From Candidatus Omnitrophota bacterium (GTDB lineage: Bacteria > Omnitrophota > Gorgyraeia > Zapsychrales > Zapsychraceae), in assembly GCA_020429915.1 (NCBI GenBank), contig JAGQKV010000022.1, forward strand, positions 52,166 through 116,165: a DNA stretch of 64,000 bases. The letters run 5' to 3'. Position numbers and translations under genes: made by a program. Positions within the stretch are counted from its first letter, which is position 1. Each line of letters starts with the position of its first letter. Under the pieces are notes generated by a model that worked only from the letters and a program-made list of their open reading frames with translations, was not told where the DNA came from and did not search any database. Of this stretch, positions 11,350-22,100 are shown one piece after another.

Positions 11350-11935
11350 CTCGCTCCGCACGGGGGCGATCCTGTGCGGCGGCGAGAGTTCCCGGATGGG
11401 ATCTCCCAAGACCGCGATTCGGTTGGTCAGCGGTCTGACGATGATCGAGCATGTTTATTTGGCCCTCAGCCAGGTTTGCCAACGTGTCGTCTTTGTCGGT
11501 CACGCGCAGGGAATCGCGCCGGCGCTGCTCAATCGCGGACTGCATATCACCGACGAAATTCCTGGCATCGGTCCGCTGGGCGCCTTGGACGCGCTGCTCA
11601 GCTCCGGAATCGACCGCGAATATTTGGTTACACCGTGTGATCTGTTCCGCGCGACCCCGACCTTGTACCGGTTGCTAACGACCGAAGTTGAAGGGTCGCC
11701 GGTGCTGCTGCGCCGGGACGGCCGCATTGAGCCTTTGATCGGTAGGTATCAGGCGGATTTGTTGCCGATGGTCCGCGGACAGCTGGCCCGGCGGGAATTG
11801 TCGGTCCGCCGGCTGGTCGAATTTTGCAAGTCCGGTTTTATCGATGTCCCCGATTATTTGGCGGAGACGCTCGGCAATGCCAATTCTCCGCAAGACCTGC
11901 CCCGCTATCCGGAATTGACAGGCGGATCGGCTTGA
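11324..11935 (+). CDS. mobA: Molybdenum cofactor guanylyltransferase MobA
   Basis: A 203-residue nucleotidyltransferase that joins GMP to molybdopterin, giving the MGD cofactor used by NasA/NarB-type enzymes. The family motif LCGGESSRMGSPK is at about residues 18-30 (consensus LAGGxSxRMGxxK; the usual alanine is cysteine). An aspartate-containing segment, TPCDLFRATP (about residue 105), matches the metal/GTP site region. It is the last gene of the nitrate operon and is followed at 11994 by a strong terminator. Confidence 0.87.
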   Translation: MNVLSKKFNSLRTGAILCGGESSRMGSPKTAIRLVSGLTMIEHVYLALSQVCQRVVFVGHAQGIAPALLNRGLHITDEIPGIGPLGALDALLSSGIDREYLVTPCDLFRATPTLYRLLTTEVEGSPVLLRRDGRIEPLIGRYQADLLPMVRGQLARRELSVRRLVEFCKSGFIDVPDYLAETLGNANSPQDLPRYPELTGGSA

Positions 11936-11993
11936 CTTAAAATAAGTTTCTACGCAACAGGCGGCAATGTCGTCGCCATTCTATAGCAATGAT

Positions 11994-12033
11994 GCCCGAA
12001 CCGCCGGACCGACCGGCTGCTCGGGCTTTTTTT
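11994..12033 (+). terminator. Rho-independent terminator of the nitrate operon
   Basis: Stem arms GCCCGA (11994-11999) and TCGGGC (12021-12026), with an extra inner CCGG/CCGG pairing, are followed by seven T residues (12027-12033). It lies 58 bases after the mobA stop and so closes the nitrate assimilation transcript, leaving the second NirD-like gene to another promoter or to read-through. Confidence 0.85.
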
Positions 12034-12092
12034 ATGCGCCGATCGGATCAGGCACCCCTTCCGGTGAGCAAAATTGGGACAAGGAGGCATTC

Positions 12093-12449
12093 ATGCACAG
12101 GGCGTTTATTATCAATCTGGGGTCCGTGGACCATGTCCCGGTGGGGAAAGGGAGGAGTTACCAAATCAAAGACATGCGCGTCGCGGTATTCCGTCCCCGG
12201 GAGGACGAGGTGGCGGCGTTGGAGGACGAGTGTCCGCATTGCCGCTGCGGACTGGCGGACGGAAATCTGGAAGCGGAGGTCGTGGTTTGTCCCGAAGAAG
12301 GGCATCGTTACGACCTGTCATCCGGCGAAGAGGAAGGAGATCCGGATCGCGGGGTGCGCGTTTTCTTTAGCTGGATCGAGCACGGCAACATCTACCTGCA
12401 GTACTCTCCGTATATCGTTATCGACGGAATTGTGACGGCGTTGCAATGA
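12093..12449 (+). CDS. NirD-like Rieske paralogue with a missing histidine ligand
   Basis: A 118-residue paralogue of the NirD protein at 1164-1523; both begin M-x-RA-x-IINLG and end in WIEHGNIY...IDG. The first ligand pair is kept (CPH), but the second reads CPEEGH where the true NirD has CPLHGH, so the CxxH histidine is a glutamate. A normal 2Cys/2His [2Fe-2S] centre is therefore unlikely unless the histidine two residues further on substitutes. ATG 12093 follows AAGGAGG at 12081-12087. The gene lies after the operon terminator and converges with the AsmA-like gene, with a nine-base gap. It may be a cluster-free structural subunit like many NirD proteins. Confidence 0.78.
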   Translation: MHRAFIINLGSVDHVPVGKGRSYQIKDMRVAVFRPREDEVAALEDECPHCRCGLADGNLEAEVVVCPEEGHRYDLSSGEEEGDPDRGVRVFFSWIEHGNIYLQYSPYIVIDGIVTALQ

Positions 12450-12458
12450 TGCCGCCAC

Positions 12459-15400
12459 TTACGGATTGATAATAGTTTCGAACAAGGACTCGCCAACACC
12501 ACGGATAGTATCCAGGGTGCCTTTGAGAATATTGGTTGGGATTTGCGTGGCCACGATGCTGTGCTTCGGTTCCTGGATCGTCCCGCCAAGTTTAATGATA
12601 TTCAGGGTTTTTGACAGCAGTACCGTTGTAAATTTTTTCAGGATTTCGTCATCCGACTGTATTCGTGCGATCTCACTGAGTGCGGGGTAAACGTCGAAGG
12701 ATAGTTTTTGGTCGAAATCCACGTAGCCTTTGGCGAGTAGACTGATGGTGTCGCTTTTCAGCGTGAGATTTTCTGTGCCGATTTTGCGGTTGGCGATGCG
12801 AAAATTAGCAGAGCTGTCAGTGTAAACGGTACGAACGAACTCCCGGATCAGCAATTTGTTGAGCACCTTGATAATTTTAAAGTCCCAAATATAGCCGTTT
12901 TCTATTTTATAATCACCCTGTCCCGTCCAGGATTGCTGATCGGTTAGTTCGCCCTCCAGACCCAAATTTAATGAGAAAGTACCCGCCAGCTTGTTTTCCT
13001 TGTCTGGAGTCTGGTTCACGATAAATTTCGCCAGGTCCGTGTCGTATATTCCGAGTGCCATGACAAAGGGGAAGTTTGTGTTTTCCAGATTCGCCGATGA
13101 ATCGAACTTGAGTTTGCCGCCGTACACATCGGCATTCATGTTGAGCTTGCTGATGTTCTTGTCGCGCTGCAGATAGGCGATCTTGACGTCGGTCAGCGGG
13201 TGGTTCTTGATGACCGCCCGGTCGGACTTAGCATCGACGTCGATGCTCCAGTCCAGATGCTCTCCCGGTTTACCTTTAAAGAAAAGTTTGGTATCGAAGA
13301 TGCCTTCCAGCGCGAGAGGCTCGATTTTGTCCCGGAATGAAGGGGCAAAGGCGGCCAGGTCGCTGGCATAGACCGTGCCGCGTCCGTTGATCTGAATCTC
13401 GGGCGGTTGCCCGGTAATAAAATAAATATCCGCGGAGCCGTCAAAGTCCGATTGGTGATACTGTGCCGTCACCGAGGGGATACGAATCGTCTTGTTGAGC
13501 AGGTTGATCCGGGCGCGGACCTTCAGATCATCGGCCGTCATCGTCGTGTTGATGACCGGTCGCGAAAAGTTTTCGATTTGACCGCTGAGCTGAAAGGGAA
13601 AGTCTTTGAAAACCGCTTTCAACTCCGACCAGGTGACCCGGTCGCTGGAATAGCCGATTTGTCCGCCGATTTGGGTGATATCCCCGGGGAGTTTGGGGCA
13701 ACTGAGCGTACTGTCCATCAGTTCCGCCGCGAGTTGTATGTCGCCGTCCTTCCAGTGGCGCGCGCTGCCGGTGAAATCGACGCGCAGAGCCGAACGTCCG
13801 TCGAGGGTGATTTCGTACTTTTCGAATATTTCCGGCATCAACGCGGTCACCCGCGAGAGTTCGATGCTGGGGGTATAGGCGCTGGCTTCCAGAGCGAGTT
13901 CGGACCAGCTTTGCAGTTTACCGGTAACGTCGACATGAGTGTTTTCGACCGTAAAGCTGATCTGTTCGGTCTCGGCACCGTCTTTGGTCAACCGCAATCC
14001 GCCTTGCAGGTTGCTGAGGCTCTCCACGCGGGGCAGGCCGAAGATAAGGCCGTTTTGCAGGGCGAGGTTTCCGGTGAAGGTCGATGACTCCGGATCGGCG
14101 CGCGGCCGATGGTATTGAATCTTCAGGTCCGGACTGCCCTGAAACTTGACCGTATCGCCGAAAGCGAATACCGCTTCGGAGAAGGCCAGGCTGCCGTCGA
14201 GGGTTATGGTCTCCGGTGTCGACTCGAAGAGGAACTGATCGGAGCTGACGGTGCTGTTGACCAATTCCGCCGGGCCGAATGTCAGCCGGGTATTCTCGCT
14301 GCGCAGAGCGCTCTTAAGCTTCCAGGTTCCATTATCTCGGCTGAGAGAAAGATTTTTAGCAAACACCTGTCCGTTGAAGGCGCGGTCTTTGCCGAAAGAA
14401 TAATGAGCGTCCTCTAGGTCGAAGTCACCGAAGAGGGTGAGTTTGCCGTCACGGTAGGTCAGGTTGCTGTCGCGCGCGGTCAAATGGGTTTGAACCGACT
14501 GTTCTCCCGAAAAGGTGAGATTGACGTTACGGGCCTTGATGTTGCCCGACACGAACAAACCGTCGTCTTTGCGGGTGAGGGATTCGACGAACAATTGCAG
14601 GTCGCCTTCGTATTTTTCTCCGGGCCGCATACTCAGCTCCATGGCCGGCAGGCGCAATTCCCCTTTGGCGGTCAGGGAACCGTGGTCGAATAACAGGGTG
14701 CTGGTCAAGAGCCGCAGGTCTCCCCGAAAACGGTGTTCGCCGGCGGAAAAGGAGGTCCCGGCAAAATACGCGTCCCCGCTGATTTTCAGTTTACTGTCGA
14801 AATAATCCACGCGCAGATCACACGTGGCCAATTCTCCCGACTCGATCGCAAAATCCTTCAGCGGATAAAATTGGCGCTGATATTTCATGACGTTCCATTG
14901 GCTGGCCTTGATTTCGACGTAAAAGTCCTTGCTCCCCAGAGTGTAGCGCCCGCTGGCCTCAATGGAAGTCGAGTCGAACGGCATTACGGTCGTCAGTCGG
15001 AAATCGATTTGACGGTCCATTGAGAGCGAAAGATCAATGCCGATGTCGCGGAAGTTCTCCGAGAAATCACCGTCCGCGGTATTCTTAACGAAGTCGACGG
15101 CCGCCTGCACCACTTTGATATGGGTAATGAATACTTGGGTCCCGGGATCGGAGGGAGGTTTTTTCTTCCGCTTGAGCATATCGGAAAAATTGAATGACCC
15201 GTCCGTATGCTGGACTATTCGGGTGATGGGTTTACGGATAGTAATGGAGGGAATGACCACGGTCCGGTTTTTGAGGAAGGGCGCAAGCAAGAAGGCACAG
15301 TCGATCTCATCGATCTGGACAAAAGTCTGCTGCGATCCGGGCTCGCGGATAATCACATTCTGCAGCCGGAAGCCTTCTGCGGGTTCGAGCCGGATGCGGC

Positions 15401-15548
15401 CGATGGAAACGGGACGGCCGATCTGCTCGGCGATGCGGGATTCGATCAGCGTGTGAACTTTCGGCAGCAGGAAGCGGTTGACATAAAAGTAGGCAATTGC
15501 GCCTAACATTATGAGAGCCAACAAGATAAAGACAATTTTCTTTCTCAT
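12459..15548 (-). CDS. Large AsmA-like envelope protein
   Basis: A 1029-residue protein with one N-terminal membrane anchor (MRKKIVFILLALIMLGAI, residues 1-18 and a few beyond). A long periplasmic part of repetitive beta-strand character follows, typical of the AsmA/TamB-like superfamily thought to move lipids between inner and outer membranes. The segment just after the anchor (IGRPVSIGRIRLEP) and the C-terminal quarter resemble the AsmA N- and C-terminal domains. The ATG at 15548 (minus strand) is preferred since GGGG precedes it; a start three codons earlier (15557) is also possible. It is transcribed away from tRNA-Pro and converges with the NirD paralogue. Confidence 0.75.
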   Translation of the reverse strand: MRKKIVFILLALIMLGAIAYFYVNRFLLPKVHTLIESRIAEQIGRPVSIGRIRLEPAEGFRLQNVIIREPGSQQTFVQIDEIDCAFLLAPFLKNRTVVIPSITIRKPITRIVQHTDGSFNFSDMLKRKKKPPSDPGTQVFITHIKVVQAAVDFVKNTADGDFSENFRDIGIDLSLSMDRQIDFRLTTVMPFDSTSIEASGRYTLGSKDFYVEIKASQWNVMKYQRQFYPLKDFAIESGELATCDLRVDYFDSKLKISGDAYFAGTSFSAGEHRFRGDLRLLTSTLLFDHGSLTAKGELRLPAMELSMRPGEKYEGDLQLFVESLTRKDDGLFVSGNIKARNVNLTFSGEQSVQTHLTARDSNLTYRDGKLTLFGDFDLEDAHYSFGKDRAFNGQVFAKNLSLSRDNGTWKLKSALRSENTRLTFGPAELVNSTVSSDQFLFESTPETITLDGSLAFSEAVFAFGDTVKFQGSPDLKIQYHRPRADPESSTFTGNLALQNGLIFGLPRVESLSNLQGGLRLTKDGAETEQISFTVENTHVDVTGKLQSWSELALEASAYTPSIELSRVTALMPEIFEKYEITLDGRSALRVDFTGSARHWKDGDIQLAAELMDSTLSCPKLPGDITQIGGQIGYSSDRVTWSELKAVFKDFPFQLSGQIENFSRPVINTTMTADDLKVRARINLLNKTIRIPSVTAQYHQSDFDGSADIYFITGQPPEIQINGRGTVYASDLAAFAPSFRDKIEPLALEGIFDTKLFFKGKPGEHLDWSIDVDAKSDRAVIKNHPLTDVKIAYLQRDKNISKLNMNADVYGGKLKFDSSANLENTNFPFVMALGIYDTDLAKFIVNQTPDKENKLAGTFSLNLGLEGELTDQQSWTGQGDYKIENGYIWDFKIIKVLNKLLIREFVRTVYTDSSANFRIANRKIGTENLTLKSDTISLLAKGYVDFDQKLSFDVYPALSEIARIQSDDEILKKFTTVLLSKTLNIIKLGGTIQEPKHSIVATQIPTNILKGTLDTIRGVGESLFETIINP

Positions 15549-15602
15549 CGGCCCCATTATATCAACAATCGCCGCCGGGCACCAACAATTTGCCAATAAA
15601 AT

Positions 15603-15644
15603 AGGCAAGTCCGGGGGGCCGCCGCGGGGACCCCAAACTTGCCT
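15603..15644 (-). terminator. Hairpin after tRNA-Pro
   Basis: Perfect 8-bp arms AGGCAAGT (15603-15610) and ACTTGCCT (15637-15644) enclose a G/C-rich inner region that can pair further (GGGG/CCCC). Read on the minus strand the hairpin follows tRNA-Pro and is trailed by ATTTTATT, so it is probably the tRNA terminator, just before the AsmA-like gene. Confidence 0.6.
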
Positions 15645-15658
15645 CAGAGATGGTGAAA

Positions 15659-15732
15659 TCGGGGAGGCGGGATTCGAACCCGCGACCCCATGCTCCCAAA
15701 GCACGTACGCTAGCCAGCTGCGCCACTCCCCG
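15659..15732 (-). tRNA. tRNA-Pro (UGG)
   Basis: On the minus strand the sequence folds as a cloverleaf. The acceptor stem is CGGGGAG/CTCCCCG, the D arm closes GCGC/GCGT and the anticodon loop TTTGGGA carries TGG. The T arm contains GGTTCGAATCC. The discriminator base is A and CCA is not encoded (TTTC follows). Confidence 0.95.
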
Positions 15733-15942
15733 AAAAATACCGTTGCGGACCGCCGATCGGCCGCCCGGCCGGTTCCGCAGTGTCACACGCATGTCATTTC
15801 TCGACGAGAAATAGTGACAAACTAACGAATCCGGCTGAAAATCGCTGTAGTATATCACGCGTCCTGGGGGATTGCAATCGAAACCGCTTTCCCGGTGCCC
15901 GAAACCGCTTTCTTTGCCCGAATCGGGCCGGCAAAATATTTT

Positions 15943-15971
15943 TTGACATCATCCGGGGTTCACGCTATATT
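15943..15971 (+). promoter_or_regulatory. Sigma70-type promoter of GP1
   Basis: A perfect -35 TTGACA (15943-15948), a 17-base spacer, and -10 TATATT (15966-15971). The element is followed by a roughly 185-base leader before the GP1 ATG. The bases around the -10 (CGCTATA) are the same as in the GP2 promoter. Confidence 0.8.
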
Positions 15972-15977
15972 TAGTTA

Positions 15978-16161
15978 TACTCTGCAATAGTAGAGAAGTA
16001 ATCCCGCTATTTCCCCAATCACTCCCAGGATATTCTATCCTAAAACTTTAGTTCCCCGAGTCTATCATCCGTCTGTCCGGGCTCAATATGAGTCATGGAT
16101 AAGCCGGTTTTTTGTGCCGTAAAGGCCCATATATTGCGTTCTTTAACCAAGGGGGGATAAC
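15978..16161 (+). promoter_or_regulatory. Structured 5' leader of GP1
   Basis: A leader of about 184 bases with no credible gene. It shares ordered blocks with the GP2 leader: TTCCCCAATC (16011-16020), a small hairpin (AGGATA...TATCCT, 16028-16041), CTTTAGT, CATATATTG (16128-16136) and GGGGATAA just before the ATG. A second hairpin (CCGGGCT 16077-16083 with AGCCGG 16102-16107) is followed by six T residues and looks like an intrinsic terminator or attenuator. Function unknown. Confidence 0.5.
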
Positions 16162-19100
16162 ATGTTCCAGAAATCACGCCAGGGAAACTCAGTCATCCGC
16201 AGGTTTACGTCTGCACTCACCGTCGTTTTTTTCATCACCACATCCATTTTGCCGCCCAGTGTGGCCGCTCAGTCGCTACCGGAGCTTTTGAATATGCCGG
16301 CGCCCGGGGTCATGGTCAAACCGACCGTCGGGTACACGCCCGCGCTGATCAAAGGGATCGCGGTCAATCCGGACGATCCGCTTAATTTCACATTTTATGT
16401 CAGCCCGGGAGACGAACAGCTGAACCCGGCCGAGCTGCGCGAGACCTCGGACAAGCTGATCAAGTACTTTTTGGCAACCCTGACCACTCCGTCGGAAGAT
16501 CTGTGGGTCAACTTATCCCCCCATGAGAAAGACCGCATTATTTCCGACAAATTCGGTATGACCGAAATGGGCCGCGACCTGTTGGCCCAGGACTACATTT
16601 TGAAGCAGATGACGGCTTCCCTGATGTACCCCGAGGACGAACTCGGACGTGATTTTTGGCAAAAGGTTCACTCCATGGCGGCGGAGAAGTACGGGACCGC
16701 CGAAATCCCCACCAATACATTTAACAAGGTCTGGATCGTTCCGGAAAGTGCCGCCGTTTATGAAAACGCCAGCGGCGCATTTGTCGTGAGCAGCCGGTTG
16801 AAAGTCCTGTTAGCGCAAGATTACCTGGCTATGCAAAAGGCGGCCGGCCGCGAAGAATTCGCCCGCGCGCAATTAGGCGACATAGACGTCACCGAACAAA
16901 GCGGAGCGGTATCCGATATGATCCGCGAGATCCTGGTGCCTGAAATCGAAAGGGAAGTCAACACCGGCAAGACGTTTGCCAATCTCCGGCAGGTCTATAA
17001 CTCGATGATTTTGGCGTCCTGGTTCAAGAACAATCTGAAGCAAACTCTGCTCGGCCAAGTCTATGTCGACCGTGATAAAACCGCCGGCGTCGACGTGGAT
17101 GATCCCGCGGTTAAGGAAAAGATTTACCAGCAATATCTTAAGGCCTTCAAGCTGGGTGTTTATAACTATATTAAGGAAGAGTACGACCCGGTCAGCCACA
17201 AGACCGTTCCCCGTCAATACTTCTCGGGCGGGACGGGCTTTCAGCGCTTGGCGGCGCTGGTCGGCGACACCACTTATACAACGGATTCTATCCGTTTCGC
17301 TCCGCCGCAAACGTTGGCCGGCGCTCAGGCCTTGGCCGAGGAAACCTCGCTGGTGGCCGTTGACGTCGACCTGTGGGAAGCGGACGGTGAAGGGGTCAAC
17401 GAGGGAATTATTGGTGATGCTGTTCAGGCCCGCGTGGCCGAAATCATCAGCCTTGACCGCGAACGCCAGCGGCGGCTGGAAGTCGGTTCGGAGGCTGTGG
17501 AGGTATTGTCCGACGCGGCGACTTTGGCCGAGTTGATCGTTAAAGTTGATAAGGTGGAGACGTTCAAGTGGGGCGGTAGTTTCGAGGACGCCGGGACCAC
17601 GATCGAGAACCGTCTGACGCTGGATCCCAAGGCCCGCACCGTCACGCTGGAACGTCACGACGAGGAGCCGATCGTCATCCAGTTAGAAAGTGATTTTGTC
17701 GGAGTGGCCACCCAGGAGGGGGTCCCCCTTCTCATTCCGGAGGCCGAGGATAATGGTCGATGGCTGCGGACCCGTGAAGATGTCCCCGGACATCCTCGCT
17801 TTGAACGGGTGCATACTATTGTGGTGGATGACAAGGATTACGACCGTATAGAAGCGGTTCTTCGTCAGCGTGGCGTCTTTCCGAATATGTCGATGGTATC
17901 CCGCAGTGGCGATGCTGAAGGGAAAATTACTATTACCGACCTGACGACCAAGGTTCGATGGCTTAGTCATGACGATGTCGACGAAGCGCAGTTGAGCGAC
18001 GAAGTTGAAGCGGTCCAAGTCACGACGGCCGAGGTTAACGATACGGTCACTTTCAATTGGGGTGGCTACAAAGGCGGTGACATCGGACAGGTCAGCCATC
18101 GCCTCATGCTGGATCCGGTGGAGAAGACCATTACGGTGGAGCGTTTTCTCAAGGAGCCGATTGTGATCCGTTTGACAGACGGATTTGTAGGAATTCAAAC
18201 ACTGCAGGGCGCCGCTCTCGAGGAAGAATCGGATGTATTCGGAAGCGGCCAATGGATCCGCCGGCATGAGTACGTTGACGGTTCCGAACGCTATGAGATC
18301 GTCCATAAAGTGTTGTTAAGCGCGCGTGACTTGGCTTCGGCCAGGGAACAAGGCTTGCGCGAGGCGATTGATATTACGGGTATCGACAGCAACAGTTCCG
18401 GCTCGTTCCGTTACAACACACCGACCACGGCCATCGCGTTTGTCGACGCTACGTCGGTAGATGGAGCCCAGCTGGGTGAAGTCGACATGGCAAAATTTGA
18501 AGTCAACTCCCGGTGGTCGGGAGATCTGGCCGAGTACACCGGTGAAGAAAAGGTCATTAACGCGCGGACGAATGAGTTGATCGCCCAGCTGACGCAAAAA
18601 TGGGCCGGCACGATCGCCGGACTATTACGCCAGCGTGAGCGGGTTCAGGATCAGGTCGACCGCGGTGAACTCAAGCACGGCTTTATGCCGGCGGATGCCG
18701 TCGTCGAAGACGCTTACGGCAACGCGCTCACAGCGCGTGAGATCCGTGAGGGAGACTGGAAGGTGGATGAGGTCCCGGAACCGTTGACCCGTCCGGGAGC
18801 GATTCTCACCGGACCGTGGAGCGATCCCAAGTGGGCCATCAATTCGTTGACCGGAGGCGCCGTGCGTGTCTTCAATGACTACGAGGATGCCGGCTGGGAC
18901 AAGGGTGTGGCCGCGATCAAGGCCAAGCAGACCCAAATGGATATCCTGAGCGGCGCGATCACCGAATATGAAGGACCGAAAAGAACTTACTTCGTTCCCG
19001 ACCGGAGCGAATGGCCGGTGCTCACTACGCGTGTGCGCGGGCTTCACTATAATTCCAAGTTCTTCGGCTACGACGGCATTACCGCACCGGCTATCGTCGA

Positions 19101-22100
19101 AGACTTGGTGCACCTCATCGTAAATAATTATCAACAGTTGCAGGAGCAGGGTTCCGGCGTGAACGTCGTCATTCCGAAATTGCAAACACCGGAAGAGTTG
19201 AAGACGGTGGCGCAGATCATCGCTGATATCGAACAGGCGCTCGGTCTGCCCGTCGGGACAGTGCGTATCATTTTGATGAATGAACGCATTGAGTTGACAC
19301 TACAATTGGAAGAAGCAATTTGGGCGGCCCGCAAGCACGTGGCCGTGACGAATGTCGGGCGCTGGGACAAAATGGCCTCGGACATTCTGGCCCGCCGTGA
19401 ACGCGGCGACGAGATCGAACCGAACCCGACGGCGGTCGGCATGGACCAGCCGCATCTGGCCGCGTATGTTCAGCGCAACGTGGATGTCAGTCTTAAACGC
19501 GGAGCCGAGCCGGAAGGCGGCATGGTGGTTCAGATGATGAGCCGCGGCGGCAGCCATCCGGAAACGGACGCGTGGGTCGTCGAGAAGATCCGTCAGGACA
19601 AGATCGGCGAACGGAACGCCAAGATGAAATTTGCCTGGGTGGCCACACCGCAGGTCGTCGGCGTCGTCAATGAAGTCTTCCAGAGCGGGGATTACTCCGA
19701 CCGGCAGGCGGACCCTTACGGGTATTCTGCCGCGGAAGAAGCGAAGCTGGTGGAACTTCCCACGGGGGCCTTAAATAAGGAAGGGGTCCGCAAGGCCGTC
19801 TATGATTCTTTGGCCTACGCGATCGGTTTCCGCACTGCGGGCGGCGCCGTGGCGATTGTCGACGAGACGCAACCGGGTCTGCGGCTGATGCAGGACTTGG
19901 CCGTTCTGAAAATTAACTACTACTGGTTATGGAAGCTTGTCCATCACCGCGCCGTCCTGGACGATTTATCCGAGGGCGTCACACCGGAATATGTTACGCG
20001 TGTGATCGATGAGCAGGTGGAGTATATCAAGTCCATGTCCCGGGAAACGCCGCCGCGCGCGGACACCTTTCCGGATGAAGACTGGGACGCCGTTGCCACA
20101 ACCCTGAAGGCACTGGTTACCGCCGACAAGATGGTGACTTGGGAATCGGTGGTTATGAACAACATCATCGATGAAGACGATCCGGAAATGATTCAGGCCC
20201 GGCTGCGCGGGATCTTTACGCCGCGTGAAGAGCTGGTTGCCGAGTTGAACACGGCCATCGCGCAAAAGCAGGAACGCCGCACCATCCGTGCCGCGCTGGC
20301 CGCCCATGATGAAGTTCATTACAGCCCGCCGACGGTGGCATTGACACACAGCCAACAGGCCGTTCTGAGCGAAACCGCCAAGCGTATGGTCCCGCCGACC
20401 GGAGGGATTCTCGCTGCCGACGAAAGCATCGGGTCCGCCAAAAAGCGTTTGGACATGGTCGGACTGGATAATACCTATGAATACCGGCAATTGATGCGCC
20501 GGCTGATGTTGACGGCGCCGGGTCTGAAAGAGTCCGGCATCGATTCGGTCATCCTCTTCGCCGAAACATTCGACAATGAAGATGAGGCCGGCAACAACCT
20601 GGTGCAAACCTATCTGGTCGACCGCGACATTGCTCCGGGGATCAAGACCGACAAGGGACTGGAAGATGATCCGGAAAGTCCGGGCGAACAAGTTCCCAAT
20701 CCGAAGGGCCTGGCCGAACTTCCCGGTATGCTTGCGGAATTCCGTGACAAGGGCGCCGTCTTCACCAAGTGGCGGACGGTCCAGCATATCAATCCCGACA
20801 CCGGATTGCCGACGGACGCCAACATTCTGAAGAACGCCGTTGTTCAGGCGCGCGCGGCCAAGCTGACGCAAGAAGCCGGTTTGGTCCCGATTGTTGAGCC
20901 GGAAGTGATGTATGAAAAGTCCGCGCACAGCCTGGCGGACAGCTACGGCGCAACGGTCCGTACCTTACAATTGACCTTCGACGAACTCGTCCGCCAGGGC
21001 GTATTCCTCGGCGGTATGATCCTTAAATCCAGTATGATCCTGGCCGGTCAGCGGGCCGACGAACAGACCGATGCCGACACCGTCGGTATGGAAACGCTCA
21101 AGGCGTTGCTTAAGTCCGTTCCGGCCGCGGTCCCGGCGATTGTGTTCCTGTCGGGCGGACAGAACGATGATCAGGTCATTGCCAACCTGGACGCGGTTAT
21201 CCGCGCCAGCCAGAATCAATTTGTGGCGGCTCGAGACGCGGTCGTTGCTGAATTGGAGGCGGAAGGCAATCAGGCCCGGGCCGATGAGGTAAGATCGTGG
21301 ACACAAACCCCCTGGGAAATATCCTATTCGTTCGGACGCGGACTGCAGCGGCCGGCTTTGCTCACATGGGGCGGCGCGGCCGAAGGCTTTGAGCCCGGAC
21401 AGCGCGTCATGGCCGAGACGGCATTAACGGTCAAGACCGCGCGCCAAGGTAAGTTGGGTACGGATGAGGCCCTGCTCGCGCAGGTCACCTCGGCCGATTT
21501 TCGGCATCCCGACTTTACACCGGCGGACAAAGAACTGATCTTTGACGCCTTGGTCACCCGCGGGCTCGTTGATGTGGACGGGCAGCTTCTCGTACCGACA
21601 TTGATGGACCAACGTGAGGAAGACCGGGTGGTCGCCCGTTACCTGGGGCTGCCGGATTCTGTCACGCCGTACGCTAAATATGTGCTGGCGGTGTTAACCA
21701 AGACGCAATTGGTCGCGATTCCGTTCTTGCAGCGGACGCGTCCGCTGGCGCAGCTTGTCCGGGATACCGAACCCGAAGCGCTGTTAGTCGAAGCCGCCAA
21801 GATCCGGGCGGAGTTGGCCGTCGAGGTCGCCTCAGGATTGAAGTGGGACCAAAGTATGTCGCAACGCGACGAAGATTATTATCGTACCGAGGAAAAACGC
21901 AAATCACCGACGGAATGGCAGGCGGACTTGTCAGTCATCGACACCGAGCTGGCCCGCCGTGCGGACATGGCGCTCAACGCCGAAGAGACCATCAACCGGT
22001 TGATCAATGACATCGATTGGCTCCGCGTCAAACTCGGTAAACTGATTGAAGCCGGCGTCTATTTCGATCCGGAATGGGGAAGTCAAGGCTCTTTAAGGGA

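Noticed and set aside
12466-15506. Several plus-strand frames opposite the large AsmA-like gene
   Set aside because: They are antisense shadows of a single long gene with clear coding bias on the minus strand.
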